DNA of 64,000 nucleotides from Roseiarcus sp963770275 (GCA_963770275.1 CAVYPD010000047.1:1-64000); one strand, 5' to 3'. Counted from the first letter of the stretch, positions 46,796 to 56,123 are shown. The notes: generated by a model from the sequence alone, not told the origin. Numbers and translations are program-made.

Positions 46796-48082
46796 TCACG
46801 TTGCCGCCTTCAGCGCCTGGTCGAGGTCGGCGAGAATGTCATCGATATGCTCGATGCCGATCGACAGCCGGACATAATCGTCCGTCACGCCGGTCGCTTG
46901 CTGCTCTGCCGGCGTGAGCTGCGAGTGGGTGGTGGTCGCCGGATGGATGGCGAGCGAGCGCGCATCGCCGATGTTGGCGACGTGATAGAGGAGTTTCAGC
47001 GCGTCGATGAATTTGCGCCCCGCGTCCTTGCCGCCCTTGATCTCGAACCCGACGAGGCCGCCCAGTCCGCCCTTGAGATATTTTTCGGCCCGCCGCTTGG
47101 CTTCGCCCTTCTGAACCGAGGGATGGATCACGCTCGTGACCACAGGCTGCTTGGCGAGCCAGGCCGCAACCGCCGAGGCGTTGGCTGAGTGGCGCTCGAT
47201 GCGCAGTGGCAGCGTCTCCACACCCTGAAGGGTGAGGAAGGCGTTGAACGGCGACATGGCCGAGCCGAGGTCACGCAACAGGGTCGTGCGCGCCTTGAGG
47301 ATGTAGGCGATCGGCCCGAGCGGCTTGGCTGCTTCGGCCCACACCGCGCCGTGGTAGCTGGGATCCGGCGTGTTGAGCGCGGGCTGGCGCTCCTTATGCT
47401 CGTCCCACGGGAAATTTCCGCCATCGACGATGAGACCGCCGATCGAGGTGCCGTGACCGCCGAGATATTTGGTCGAAGAATAGACGACGATCGCCGCGCC
47501 GTGTTCGAACGGCCTGGTCAGGATCGGCGCCGCGGTGTTGTCCATGATCAGCGGAACGCCAAGCGGACGGCCGATCGCCGCCACTTCCGCGATCGGGAAG
47601 GCGATCAGCTTGGGATTGGGCAGCGTCTCAGCGTAATAGGCTCGGGTTCGCGCATCGGTCGCCTTGCGGAAGTTTTCAGGATCGGTCGGATCGACGAACC
47701 GGACCTCGACGCCCTGGTCCTTCATCGTATTGGCGAACAGGTTCCAGGTGCCACCGTAGAGGTCGGTCGACGCGACGAAGTTGTCGCCCACGCGCGCCAG
47801 GTTCTGGATCGAAAAGGCCGAAGCCGACTGACCGCTGGCCAGTGACAGCGCCGCCGCGCCGCCCTCGAGCGCCGCGACGCGCTTCTCGAGCACGTCGTTG
47901 GTCGGGTTCATGATCCGGGTGTAGATGTTGCCGAGTTCCTTGAGCGCGAACAGGTTGGCGGCGTGCTCGGCGCTCTGAAACTGATAGGAAGTGGTCTGGT
48001 AGATTGGCACCGCCACTGCGCCAGTCGCCGGGTCGGCGCGCCAACCAGCGTGAAGCGCCAAAGTTTCGACTTTATGAGACAT
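46796..48082 (-). CDS. metY: O-acetylhomoserine sulfhydrylase / aminocarboxypropyltransferase
   Basis: A 428-residue Cys/Met-metabolism PLP enzyme. VETLALHAGWRADPATGAV and VPIYQTTSYQFQ at the N-terminus, SGQSA, MDNTAAPIL and the PLP-lysine motif VYSSTKYLGGHGTSIGG are typical of MetY. It makes homocysteine from O-acetylhomoserine and sulfide. The start ATG 48082 follows AGGGAAG. The MetX-like relic at 3.7-4.7 kb belongs to the acetyltransferase family that makes its substrate but is far away and need not be the partner. Confidence 0.95.
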   Translation of the reverse strand: MSHKVETLALHAGWRADPATGAVAVPIYQTTSYQFQSAEHAANLFALKELGNIYTRIMNPTNDVLEKRVAALEGGAAALSLASGQSASAFSIQNLARVGDNFVASTDLYGGTWNLFANTMKDQGVEVRFVDPTDPENFRKATDARTRAYYAETLPNPKLIAFPIAEVAAIGRPLGVPLIMDNTAAPILTRPFEHGAAIVVYSSTKYLGGHGTSIGGLIVDGGNFPWDEHKERQPALNTPDPSYHGAVWAEAAKPLGPIAYILKARTTLLRDLGSAMSPFNAFLTLQGVETLPLRIERHSANASAVAAWLAKQPVVTSVIHPSVQKGEAKRRAEKYLKGGLGGLVGFEIKGGKDAGRKFIDALKLLYHVANIGDARSLAIHPATTTHSQLTPAEQQATGVTDDYVRLSIGIEHIDDILADLDQALKAAT

Positions 48083-48385
48083 GGTTTCTTCCCTGCTATT
48101 GCGCTTGCGTCGCCAGTTTACGAAGCTCGGTGCGACGGACGAGGGCGTTCATATTACTACTAAAGTAAGTCTATTGTATTTTAATCTATATGAATTGGGT
48201 AGAATGCACCCATAACGACTTCTCAGCCGGTTCGCAAGCCGACGCATGTCGGTCAACCCGCGGGGTCGGCGCCTATCGTCTTGCTGACGGCCTGCCCCTC
48301 GCGTCGAAATTCATCCCAACTTCTGTATGGTCGGAGCACGAATCGCAAGCCGCAGCATCGTGGCTGGAGGCGAAGGGAAGACCCA

Positions 48386-48946
48386 ATGAGCGTGCGCCAT
48401 GAACCTGAGGAGCGTCTGCGCAAATTTCATCTGCCACACGCCCATCTCGAATCGGCCTTCGGAAACGACTGGTTCGGGAAGAGAGCGGAGAATTTCGCCC
48501 GCTTCTTCGGCACGCCGACGTTCCTGATCGCGCAGACCTTAATCGTCGCGCTGTGGATCTGGGTCAACGCCGCCGGCTGGACTCAGTTCGACGTCTATCC
48601 GTTCATTCTGCTCAATCTCGCCTTCTCGACCCAGGCCGCCTATGCCGCGCCGTTGATTTTGCTGGCGCAGACCCGCCAGGCCGACCGCGACAAGGTGACG
48701 AGCCTTGCCGACGCCCAGCATCGCGAGGAACTCCACCAGATCAGCGAGCAGCGCCAGGCGCAAATGCGCGAGCAAGCCGGCATGATGGTCGAAATGCTGC
48801 AGCAGAACACGGCGCTTACCGAGCGGGTGGAAACCCTGCTCAAGCAGAATACTGAACTCACGGAAGCCATCAGGATCCTCGTGGAGCGGATCGACGCAGT
48901 GACCACCGAGGTCCACACATGCGTCACGCCGTCCCCGCGCAGCTGA
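48386..48946 (+). CDS. DUF1003 family membrane protein
   Basis: A 186-residue protein. After a charged N-terminus come NDWFGKRAENFARFFGTPTFL, then two transmembrane helices (LIVALWIWVNAAGW and PFILLNLAFSTQAAYAAPLILLAQ) with the QTRQADRDK motif that defines DUF1003, then a long coiled coil (EELHQISEQRQAQM ... ERVETLLKQNTELTEA). ATG 48386 (MSVRHEPEER) follows GAAGGGAAG; the frame is open from 48281. Function unknown. Confidence 0.85.
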   Translation: MSVRHEPEERLRKFHLPHAHLESAFGNDWFGKRAENFARFFGTPTFLIAQTLIVALWIWVNAAGWTQFDVYPFILLNLAFSTQAAYAAPLILLAQTRQADRDKVTSLADAQHREELHQISEQRQAQMREQAGMMVEMLQQNTALTERVETLLKQNTELTEAIRILVERIDAVTTEVHTCVTPSPRS

Positions 48947-48971
48947 ACGGCCTCTAGCCCGCCCAAACCGG

Positions 48972-49736
48972 CTACTTGTCGATGAACTCGATCGTTTGCT
49001 CGAGTGCCGCGGGCGAGACCCTGAACAGGCCGGTGTAGGGCATGCCAAGTTCGAGGATGAGAAGGATCGCAAACGCGATCGACAGCGCGCCGAAAGTAAG
49101 GGCCGCGGTGACGAGGGCGTTGCTTGGCGCGTACAGGCCCATGGCGAAAAAGAGCGCCGCCGTCCAAAAGACCAGGATCGCGATCAGAATCCAGGACACC
49201 GGCCCGCTCGCGATCTGGAGGGAGATCAAGAGCCGCGATTGTTCGACCATGCTGGCGTATAAATTGGCGGTCGCCAGCGCGGTCTTCTGCGCCTCAGTTT
49301 TCGGCTGAAGCGTCGCAAGATACTCGGTGATCGCCTGCGCACCGGCAAGGGGCGGGCCGACCGTCAGCAAAGCGGGGTCGACCGCCCCGCCGCCCCAGAT
49401 CGCCCCATAGGCTTTCTCCATTCCCGCTTTGAGCTGGTCGCGCATCGGCTTGGTCTCGGGCCCAAATTGCCCGAGCGCCTGATCGAGCCTCAGGATCTGG
49501 GCGGAGAAATTCTCGAGGTTCGTCCGCTGAGCCGAGAAATAGCCCCAGCTCACGCCAATGAGCGTCCCCAGGACCAGAGCGAGGAGAAGGCTGACCAGCC
49601 CCGAGATCTGGCCGACCACGGCTTTCGTCTCGCCTGTCTTGTGCTCATCGACAAGCCGCGTTTGCAGCGCGAGCCCGGCATAGCCGGCGACCATAAACAA
49701 GACAAAAATCAGTATGCAGATAAGAAGAATGCTCAT
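48972..49736 (-). CDS. DUF4239-like integral membrane protein
   Basis: A 254-residue protein with an N-terminal hydrophobic helix (LLICILIFVLFMVAGYAGLAL), a second (ISGLVSLLLALVLGTLIGVSWG), a central soluble helical segment and two C-terminal helices (WILIAILVFWTAALFFAMGLYA and FGALSIAFAILLILELGMPYTG). FxxQRxNLENFSAQILRLDQAL is typical of the DUF4239 group. Convergent with the DUF1003 gene. A degraded copy of its 5' end appears at about 52.2 kb. Confidence 0.75.
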   Translation of the reverse strand: MSILLICILIFVLFMVAGYAGLALQTRLVDEHKTGETKAVVGQISGLVSLLLALVLGTLIGVSWGYFSAQRTNLENFSAQILRLDQALGQFGPETKPMRDQLKAGMEKAYGAIWGGGAVDPALLTVGPPLAGAQAITEYLATLQPKTEAQKTALATANLYASMVEQSRLLISLQIASGPVSWILIAILVFWTAALFFAMGLYAPSNALVTAALTFGALSIAFAILLILELGMPYTGLFRVSPAALEQTIEFIDK

Positions 49737-50087
49737 CGAATGCGCCCGCCAGCCTTAGTTATGCCCCGCGGGGGCCCTAACTGACCCGTTGCGGAATATC
49801 AAGCGAGGTCGAGGACGCCGGGCCGGCCGCAAACGCGACTGTCGTAGCGGCGTCATCTCGGAACGACACTTGCAAGAGAAAGCGCGTGTCTTCCATTCAC
49901 TGTATGAATACGCTATAATATCAATCTCCGCGTCACTCATTCGAAGCCTTTCTCTGGCGCAGCGACGATCACCGTGAACAGCCTTGTAAAACCGACGCTT
50001 AAGGAGCCGGCGCGATCATGGTACCCATGTTCGCCATGCACCCCGCTCACCAAAGTTCTTTAGACCCTAGCCGGTCGGAAGTGTGCA
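49737..50087. other. region between DUF4239-like gene and acyltransferase
   Basis: It holds a TATAAT-containing stretch at about 49912-49920 and the remnant listed at 49943-50062. No intact gene. Confidence 0.5.
49943..50062 (+). repeat. degraded copy of the TylF-like gene 5' end
   Basis: This stretch aligns with the start of the TylF-like methyltransferase gene (from about 51388): GCCTTT, TGGCGCAGCG, GTGAAC, a CCT-GTAAAA-CGACGCT-AAG block, and CCATGTTCGC occur in the same order, with small gaps. The upstream promoter-like sequences (CATTCACTGTATGAATA against CATTTACTGTCAGAATA) also match. The frame is broken, so it is a relic that now precedes the acyltransferase gene. Confidence 0.6.
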
Positions 50088-51287
50088 ATGACAACGGTAC
50101 GCAGCCAGGGTCACTTCGAGTCGCTCGACGGCCTTCGCGGAGCGGCTGCGCTCGCAGTTGTAATCCACCACTCGCTGAACGTTTATCTTGATACCGAAAC
50201 TCGGAATTGGTGGCTTTTCACGCCAATGCTCCGGGCGTTGGCGGCCCGCCTCGGTCACCCATCTGTCCTTCTATTCTTTGTGCTTAGTGGATTTGTATTA
50301 TATGTAAGCTTTTTACGAGGTCACGATAAGTCCTACGGTTCGTTTTTATCCCGGCGTGTATTTCGACTTTACCCGGCGATGATCGTCGCCGTCGCGGGGG
50401 CCGCGCTGTTGCATTGGCTTCAGTCTCCGCGGAACTGTTCTCAATTCGACCCATGGATAGCGTCGTGCTGGTGCCATGACCTCACCGTCGGCGGGACGTT
50501 CCGAATAATGTCGCTTCTGGGATTGCGCGCCGAAGATAATCTATTCAACCCTGTTCTCTGGAGTTTGTTCATCGAGTTGCGTTTCTCGATCGTCTTCGTG
50601 CTGCTCGCGGTGCTCTGTGGAAGGAGCTGGGTCGTCATATTTGGAGTTGGCGCTGCTGCCTACTTTGGTGGCGCCCATTTACTGGGGACGCTTGGTTACC
50701 GTGAACCTTTTCTAATGGGCGATTCGCTCGCCAGCACTGCCGGCGTGACTTTGTATTACCTCCCAAGCTTCATACTTGGCATGCTAGTCGCGGATATCCT
50801 CCACAAGCGTGTAGGATATAACTTTTGGCCGCGGTCGAACTGGATCAAAACTGGTATTGTGGCGCTTTTGTTCGCACTTGAGCTGGCCGTTAACTCAGAC
50901 ATCTTGCGGGAGTTTCTGTTTGCCGCAATTATTTTTTGTATTTGCCTTGGGGGCTGGTTTGACGCGCTGCTACGCCGGCGACCTTTTCTTTTTCTAGGGC
51001 GTGCTTCCTACAGTCTCTATCTGATTCACTTACCGATCTTGTTTGCGGCGACGTATTGGCTCCAGCCTACAATCGGGATAACTGCGGCGGTTTTGGTCGC
51101 CCCTGTATTGTCGCTGATCACCGCTCGCGCGATGTATTCTCTGATTGAGGTTCCGGGCATCAGCGTCGGTCGAAGGGTCGCGGCCCTGTTCACGCGGCGA
51201 GCGATCGGGTCCGACTTCGCTCTCCGCGAACCGACCGCGGTCGCTCCCAGCGGCGGGAGCCAGACTCCGCGTCCCGTGAGCCAGTAG
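50088..51287 (+). CDS. acyltransferase 3 (OafA-type) membrane protein
   Basis: A 399-residue membrane acyltransferase. SLDGLRGAAALAVVIHH carries the conserved N-terminal Arg and catalytic-type His; about ten hydrophobic helices follow, with FFVLSGFVLYV, RRVFRLYPAMI, LWSLFIELRF (conserved WSL-x-x-E) and FLGRASYSLYLIHLPI. These enzymes acetylate or otherwise acylate surface sugars such as O-antigen, capsule or Nod-like oligosaccharides. Base composition is visibly less GC-rich than neighbouring genes, suggesting transfer. ATG 50088 follows a weak site; the preceding 120 bases are the TylF-like relic. Confidence 0.88.
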   Translation: MTTVRSQGHFESLDGLRGAAALAVVIHHSLNVYLDTETRNWWLFTPMLRALAARLGHPSVLLFFVLSGFVLYVSFLRGHDKSYGSFLSRRVFRLYPAMIVAVAGAALLHWLQSPRNCSQFDPWIASCWCHDLTVGGTFRIMSLLGLRAEDNLFNPVLWSLFIELRFSIVFVLLAVLCGRSWVVIFGVGAAAYFGGAHLLGTLGYREPFLMGDSLASTAGVTLYYLPSFILGMLVADILHKRVGYNFWPRSNWIKTGIVALLFALELAVNSDILREFLFAAIIFCICLGGWFDALLRRRPFLFLGRASYSLYLIHLPILFAATYWLQPTIGITAAVLVAPVLSLITARAMYSLIEVPGISVGRRVAALFTRRAIGSDFALREPTAVAPSGGSQTPRPVSQ

Positions 51288-51422
51288 CACCATCCCGCAG
51301 TAGCACCATCCCGAAGCACTTAAATAGTTATACGCTGAACTTTCATTTACTGTCAGAATATGGCATTCTGCCTCCAGCGTTAACTTGTGGCCTTTTTATT
51401 TGGCGCAGCGGAGGATGGTATC

Positions 51423-52175
51423 GTGAACCACCTCGTAAAATCGACGCTCAAGAACATGGCGCGGAATTACGGTGTCCATGTTCGCTACATGCCCCGGCTT
51501 CTGAGTAAGGGCCCAGACTACGAAGTTGTGCTGCCCAACGCGACATATAGCCCGTGGAACCTCGACCAAGGGTTCAAAGCAGCCTATTCAAAGGTGCAAG
51601 ATGCAACGCTTGTCGACAAGTATCGATGCTTTGAGCTCTGGAGGCTCGTCGAACAGTCCGCCAAGCTTGAGACCGGCGCACTGATCGAGATTGGAGTATG
51701 GCGCGGGGGCACCGCCGCACTGATTGCGATCCGGGCGAGAGATCTGAGGCTGAACGGCAAGACCTACGCCTGCGATACATTCTCTGGCGTCGTGAAAGCT
51801 GGCGAAGAAGACCCCTGCTATAATGGTGGCGAGCATGCCGATACGAGTCGACGATCAGTCGAGGCGCTTTTCTACGATACGCTGCAACTCGACAATATCG
51901 AGATTTTAGGCGGTATTTTCCCCGAGGAAACTGGCGGTAAGGTCGAGAACCTTAAGTTTAGGTTCTGTCATATCGACGTCGACGTCTACCTGTCGGCAAA
52001 AGATGTGACCGAGTGGATCTGGGAGCGGTTGGTTCCGGGCGGCATAGTTGTTTACGATGACTATGGCGGTGATACGACTCCGGGCATCGCCCGCTATGTC
52101 GATACGCAACTGCCGCTCAAGGATCGGACCGTTTTGCACAACCTCAACGGCCACGCCATCGTCATCAAACGATAG
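51423..52175 (+). CDS. TylF/MycF-family SAM methyltransferase
   Basis: A 250-residue class I methyltransferase of the TylF (macrocin O-methyltransferase-like) family. Visible features: YRCFELWRLVEQ, the SAM-binding ALIEIGVWRGGTAAL, TYACDTFSGV, HIDVDVYLSAKD (metal/sugar-site Asp residues) and GIVVYDDYGG. GTG 51423 is chosen because GGAGG lies 8 bases upstream; the frame is open from 51387 without a site there. In cell-surface clusters these enzymes methylate sugars. It follows the acyltransferase after 135 bases, and both may modify one exported glycan. Confidence 0.82.
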   Translation: MNHLVKSTLKNMARNYGVHVRYMPRLLSKGPDYEVVLPNATYSPWNLDQGFKAAYSKVQDATLVDKYRCFELWRLVEQSAKLETGALIEIGVWRGGTAALIAIRARDLRLNGKTYACDTFSGVVKAGEEDPCYNGGEHADTSRRSVEALFYDTLQLDNIEILGGIFPEETGGKVENLKFRFCHIDVDVYLSAKDVTEWIWERLVPGGIVVYDDYGGDTTPGIARYVDTQLPLKDRTVLHNLNGHAIVIKR

Positions 52176-52675
52176 CGCCCAAAGATCCGTCGCAAAGCCA
52201 GCCCGAGACAAAGGCTACCCGGAGACTTGGCCGGCGATCGAGCTCGTCTCGCCTGTCTCGTGTTCAGGCGTGAGCCGGGTTGACGATACTCGCGCAGCAT
52301 ACCCGGCGGCTTGAACTCAAGTAATATCTGCAAACGTATGTGTTTCATGGCTGCGAGCGCCTGCTCGTTCTGGCCCATATGGAGAATGCGCGGCGAAGCG
52401 CGATACGGATGACTTAGCGTGGGCAAAAGCTGGACGCTCGTTCGAGTTGCATAAAAGTGGTGTTAAGCAGCTGAAAGCATTGAGCCGTGCGCAAAAGTGC
52501 GCAGCGGCTTGGCCGCCCTGACCGCGGCCAGCTCTCACGTCCGACATCTCGGCTCAAGCGCGACGCCGACATTGCCAACAATTCATGCTGAGCGCCCCGC
52601 GTCGCCCTTCTAATACCCCGGTCGGTCTGCTAGTGCGCGTTCTCCTTTCCTGCTGCCCGTTCAAGGTTCTGCCCC
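52176..52675. other. intergenic region with a gene remnant
   Basis: No intact gene. It contains the DUF4239-like remnant at about 52215-52320. The rest has short GC-driven frames only. Confidence 0.4.
52215..52320 (-). repeat. degraded copy of the DUF4239-like gene 5' end
   Basis: Compared with 49606-49700, blocks such as GAGA-CTTGGCCG, TCGTCTCGCCTGTCT, GTG-TC, AGCCG-GTT, GCGCAGC and CCCGGC recur in order. The stretch does not keep an open frame, so it is a remnant. Similarity judged by eye only. Confidence 0.4.
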
Positions 52676-54856
52676 ATGCGCATGTTGAGCCTCGCGCTCT
52701 TCGCCGTCCTCGCCCTCGTCATTGGCGCCTACGAAGAAAACGGGATGACCCTCCTGATCGGCGTCGCCTCGGGACTGGCCGCCGTCGCCGCCCTGCCACG
52801 CTGGAACCTATCGACCTTCCTTACCCTCCTCTGCGACCTGTTCGCGATCGAAACGGTGCTGTTCGGCCTATGCGACCTGGTCGCGCTCTTGGGCTATTGG
52901 CCGCAGAGCCTCGAGGAGTATCAACTCCCCACCTATCTGCCGCTGGCGACAGCGCTTTTCATTCTCGCCATTTTCGCCGTTTCGCATTTTCGCCTGGTGC
53001 GTAGAATGATGACGATCGCCGATCCGTTCTTCGCTGCGCGGACCCCGATCTCGATCCGGCCCTTGCCCGCTGGGCCCCTCATCCTGCGGCAGGATCTCTA
53101 CGCCCGCATCAACGTCTATTTCTTGATCCTGATCAATCAATTCCAGGTCGCGTTGGCGCTGCGCTTCAACTTCTTCCAGCGAGATTTCGGCAACGCGATT
53201 CAGGTCGCCGACGAAGCCCACCGGGTCGCGTTCTGGTATCAGCTCATGGTTGTCTTCGTACCGCTGGCGACGATCGCCATCGTCGCCGGCATCGTCGAGT
53301 TCTTCGTCGCCTCGAATTTCGTGCTGCAATGGCGCCGATGGATGACGGCCTCTTTCACCGCACGCTGGCTGACGCATTCGATGCATTATAAGATCGCGCT
53401 CTCAAACGCCGCAGACCATCCGACAGACGACGCCTCGGAGGAGTTCGCAGGCCAGCGCATCTCGGCCGACAACCCAGATCAACGTATCTCTCAGGACATC
53501 GGCGGCTTTATCAACGGCACCGGAACCGGCATCAATTCCGGCAACGCCGGCATCTACAACTACACCATCCTGGCGATCTCTTCGGCGACCAATCTGGTGT
53601 CGTTCTCGATCATTCTGTGGGGAATTTCCAATTCCCTCAATGCGCCGATTTTCGGCATGCGAATCCCTGGCTTTCTGTTCTGGGTCGCGGTCCTATACGC
53701 TTGCCTAGCAACAGGCGTCACCCAGCTCATCGGCCGGAGCCTGTCTAGGCTTTACTTCCGTCAGCAGTCGGTTGAGGCGAACTTCCGCTTCGATCTCGCG
53801 CGCATTCGCGAGTACAGCGAGCAGATCGCCCTTCTGAAGGGCGAAGATCGCGAGATCGACCGCGCCAGCAGCGTGTTTGGCGATGTGGTGCGAACGATAC
53901 GCCGCATCATTCATGTGCGCACCTGGCTGACCGCCTTTACCCAGTTCTACGGCCAGATATCCGTCATCATTCCCTATGTGATCGTCGCGCCATTCTACTT
54001 CGCGAAAATTGTCGACTTCGGCCGCTTCAATCAGTCCGCCGACGCATTCGGTAACGTCAATGGCGCGATGAACTTCTTTGTCGATCGTTATGTCGGTCTC
54101 GCCGATTTTCGCGCCGCGGTCGAGCGACTGACCTCGTTCGAGGACGCCATCGCCCGGACACGCGCGGACGAGAAAAAGACGCCGCGCTTGAGGGCGGCGC
54201 CGTCGGAGGCGCCCACCCTTGCGCTGAACAGCGTCGAGCTCGCGTTGCCGGACGGCCGAAAACTTGCCCGTGTTGCCGACCTGGTGTTGGTCCCGCAGGA
54301 ACCCACGATGCTCGTGGGACCCTCTGGGGTCGGCAAGTCGACGCTCTTTCGCGCCATCGCGGGTTTGTGGCCGTACGGCTCGGGCGAGATCCATCAGCCG
54401 GCCTACGCGAAGCTCATGCTCTTGCCGCAGCGGCCCTATATTCCGATCGGACCCTTGCGTGAGGCCCTCGCCTATCCGGCGGCAAGCGCCCATTTTTCCG
54501 ACGAGAAACTGCGCGAGGCGCTAGTCAAGGTCGGCCTGCCGGCGCTCGCCGACCGTCTCGATGAGAATGAGAATTGGCAGATGCGCCTGTCCGGCGGCGA
54601 GCAGCAACGTCTCGCGGTTGCGCGCGCGCTATTGGCTGAGCCGGACTGGCTGTTCCTAGATGAATCGACCGCCTCGCTCGACGAGAAGAGCGAGGCCAAT
54701 CTCTACCGCGCGATCGTCGAAACGCTACCGCGCACGACGCTCGTCTCGATTGGCCATCAGGCGACGATAAACCAATTTCACAAGCGGCGAATCACATTCG
54801 AAACCCAGGATGGAGGCCCCGCTACGGTCAGCGCCGAGCCAGAGCCGGCGACGTGA
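52676..54856 (+). CDS. SbmA/BacA-like ABC transporter, fused permease and ATPase (YddA type)
   Basis: A 726-residue half-transporter with an unusual extra N-terminal part: about three hydrophobic helices in residues 1-105, then the SbmA/BacA-like membrane domain (DLYARINVYFLILINQFQVAL, WRRWMTASFTARWL, DNPDQRISQDIGGFI, FWVAVLYACLATG, EANFRFDLARIREYSEQIALLKGE, where EANFR is family-typical). The ATPase follows: Walker A GPSGVGKST, signature LSGGEQQRLAVARALL and Walker B WLFLDEST. Relatives (BclA/YddA) move peptides or very-long-chain lipid precursors. In Hyphomicrobiales this group is linked to tolerance of host antimicrobial peptides; the substrate here is unknown. Confidence 0.9.
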   Translation: MRMLSLALFAVLALVIGAYEENGMTLLIGVASGLAAVAALPRWNLSTFLTLLCDLFAIETVLFGLCDLVALLGYWPQSLEEYQLPTYLPLATALFILAIFAVSHFRLVRRMMTIADPFFAARTPISIRPLPAGPLILRQDLYARINVYFLILINQFQVALALRFNFFQRDFGNAIQVADEAHRVAFWYQLMVVFVPLATIAIVAGIVEFFVASNFVLQWRRWMTASFTARWLTHSMHYKIALSNAADHPTDDASEEFAGQRISADNPDQRISQDIGGFINGTGTGINSGNAGIYNYTILAISSATNLVSFSIILWGISNSLNAPIFGMRIPGFLFWVAVLYACLATGVTQLIGRSLSRLYFRQQSVEANFRFDLARIREYSEQIALLKGEDREIDRASSVFGDVVRTIRRIIHVRTWLTAFTQFYGQISVIIPYVIVAPFYFAKIVDFGRFNQSADAFGNVNGAMNFFVDRYVGLADFRAAVERLTSFEDAIARTRADEKKTPRLRAAPSEAPTLALNSVELALPDGRKLARVADLVLVPQEPTMLVGPSGVGKSTLFRAIAGLWPYGSGEIHQPAYAKLMLLPQRPYIPIGPLREALAYPAASAHFSDEKLREALVKVGLPALADRLDENENWQMRLSGGEQQRLAVARALLAEPDWLFLDESTASLDEKSEANLYRAIVETLPRTTLVSIGHQATINQFHKRRITFETQDGGPATVSAEPEPAT

Positions 54857-54869
54857 CGGCCGATCAGAC

Positions 54870-55337
54870 TCAAAGCGAGCGGGCGAGTCGCAGCGCGCCG
54901 CGCGGTCCCTTGATAACGAGATCGCCGTTGACCAAATCCCACACTGGGCTGCCGACCAGCGCTGACAGGAAGCCCAGTTCGACCTGCATAACGTCCTTGG
55001 CGCACTGCTTTTTGGTTAGCGCATAGGGACCGACGGCGAGATGCTGGTCCTTGACTGGGTACAGCGTCGCCGACCACGAATTGCAGCCCGTGAAGCCTGA
55101 ACCGCGCAACGTCCCGTCGATTTTCAGGCTGATGTCCAACCCTGGTGGCACTGGCTTGCCGTTGAGCTCCTTGAGCGACCACGTCTGGTCGAGTGGAAAA
55201 TTCTTCTGCAGCGGCGGCAAGGGCTTGGGCGTGTCGTCTTCTTCGCTTTGCGGACCCTTGTGCCCGGCAGCGTAAGCCGTGGTGGCGAAACAAAGGACCG
55301 CGGCGACGGCGGCAACAATCGCAACTGACTTTATCAT
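54870..55337 (-). CDS. META-domain (HslJ-like) secreted protein
   Basis: A 155-residue exported protein. The signal peptide ends TTAYAAG, an acidic/Pro linker follows, and then comes the META domain pattern: FPLDQTWSLKELNGKPVPPG, GSGFTGCNSWSATLYP (the GxxGCN core), LTKKQCAKDVMQVE and FLSALVGSPVWDLVNGDLVI. Such lipoprotein-like proteins occur in heat-shock and antibiotic-stress loci. Convergent with the ABC transporter gene and divergent from the small heat-shock gene. Confidence 0.85.
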   Translation of the reverse strand: MIKSVAIVAAVAAVLCFATTAYAAGHKGPQSEEDDTPKPLPPLQKNFPLDQTWSLKELNGKPVPPGLDISLKIDGTLRGSGFTGCNSWSATLYPVKDQHLAVGPYALTKKQCAKDVMQVELGFLSALVGSPVWDLVNGDLVIKGPRGALRLARSL

Positions 55338-55465
55338 GTGGTTGGACCTCGATATCCGGAGGCGACGGCCCCTCTTTAAAAAATCCCTTGGCGCTCGGCG
55401 GTGCGCCCGGACAGGGCTCCTCTGACCCCAGAGCTAGCATTTTTTGTGGCGAAAGCTACAGCCTG

Positions 55466-55500
55466 CCCCTTGAAATTGCGTCGTGGAACCAAAAATTATT
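55466..55500 (+). promoter_or_regulatory. possible RpoH (sigma-32) promoter for the small heat-shock gene
   Basis: CCCCTTGAA is followed 14 bases later by CCAAAAATTAT, roughly the CTTGAA / CCNNNAT layout of heat-shock promoters, about 90 bases before the hsp20 start. The -10 part is a weak match. Confidence 0.35.
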
Positions 55501-55589
55501 GAGCGTGAGGTCAAGGGCTTCACAAGCGGCGGCGCAGCCAACGTCTGGGGCGCGAACCGTCATATCGCTCAACGCAGAGGATGTGATTC

Positions 55590-56066
55590 ATGTCAAATTA
55601 CGATCTTTCACCGTTCTACCGTTCCACGATCGGCTTCGATCGTCTCTTCTCGATGCTCGACAGGGTCGCTGGAGGCGAGCAGAACGCGCCCACCTACCCG
55701 CCTTACAACATCGAGCGCACTGGCGAGAACGCTTACCGCATCACGCTCGCGGTGGCTGGGTTCGCCGAGGATGAATTGTCGGTCGAGACCCGCGAAAACA
55801 CGCTGACGGTGCGCGGATCCAAGGAAACCGGCCAGAAGGACGAGAAGAACGACATGCTCTATCAGGGCATTGCCGCTCGCGCCTTTGAGCGCCGCTTCCA
55901 GCTTGCCGACCATGTTGTCGTAACCGGTGCCGCGAGCGAAAACGGTCTGCTGCACGTCGACCTCGTTCGTGAGGTCCCCGAAGCGCAGAAGCCGCGCACG
56001 ATTGCGATCAATAAGGGCGCCAAGATCATCGAAGCCGTCAAGGCGCCGGCCGCTAAAGCTGCTTAA
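55590..56066 (+). CDS. Hsp20/alpha-crystallin family small heat-shock protein (IbpA-like)
   Basis: A 158-residue chaperone. N-terminal SPFYRSTIGFDRLFSML and YPPYNIERTGENAYRITLAVAGF begin the alpha-crystallin domain; LSVETRENTLTVRGSK, RAFERRFQLADHV and NGLLHVDLVREVP complete it, and the I-x-I motif (TIAIN) follows for oligomer assembly. It holds unfolding proteins under heat stress. A terminator lies 30 bases after the stop. Confidence 0.95.
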   Translation: MSNYDLSPFYRSTIGFDRLFSMLDRVAGGEQNAPTYPPYNIERTGENAYRITLAVAGFAEDELSVETRENTLTVRGSKETGQKDEKNDMLYQGIAARAFERRFQLADHVVVTGAASENGLLHVDLVREVPEAQKPRTIAINKGAKIIEAVKAPAAKAA

Positions 56067-56096
56067 ACGCGAGCCGATCCAGGCACAGGAAAATTG

Positions 56097-56123
56097 GGGC
56101 GTCCCGGTCGGGGCGCCCTTTTT
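56097..56123 (+). terminator. rho-independent terminator after hsp20
   Basis: The stem GGGCGTCCC / GGGGCGCCC (9 bp with one G-T pair) has a GGTC loop and is followed by TTTTT at 56119-56123. Confidence 0.8.

Noticed and set aside
48083..48200. SAM-II or SAH riboswitch upstream of metY
   Set aside because: The conserved core sequences and pseudoknot pairing of these riboswitches are not recognisable in the leader.
53705..54493. 262-codon minus-strand frame opposite the SbmA/BacA-like ABC gene
   Set aside because: Antisense of a gene with intact Walker A, signature and Walker B motifs.
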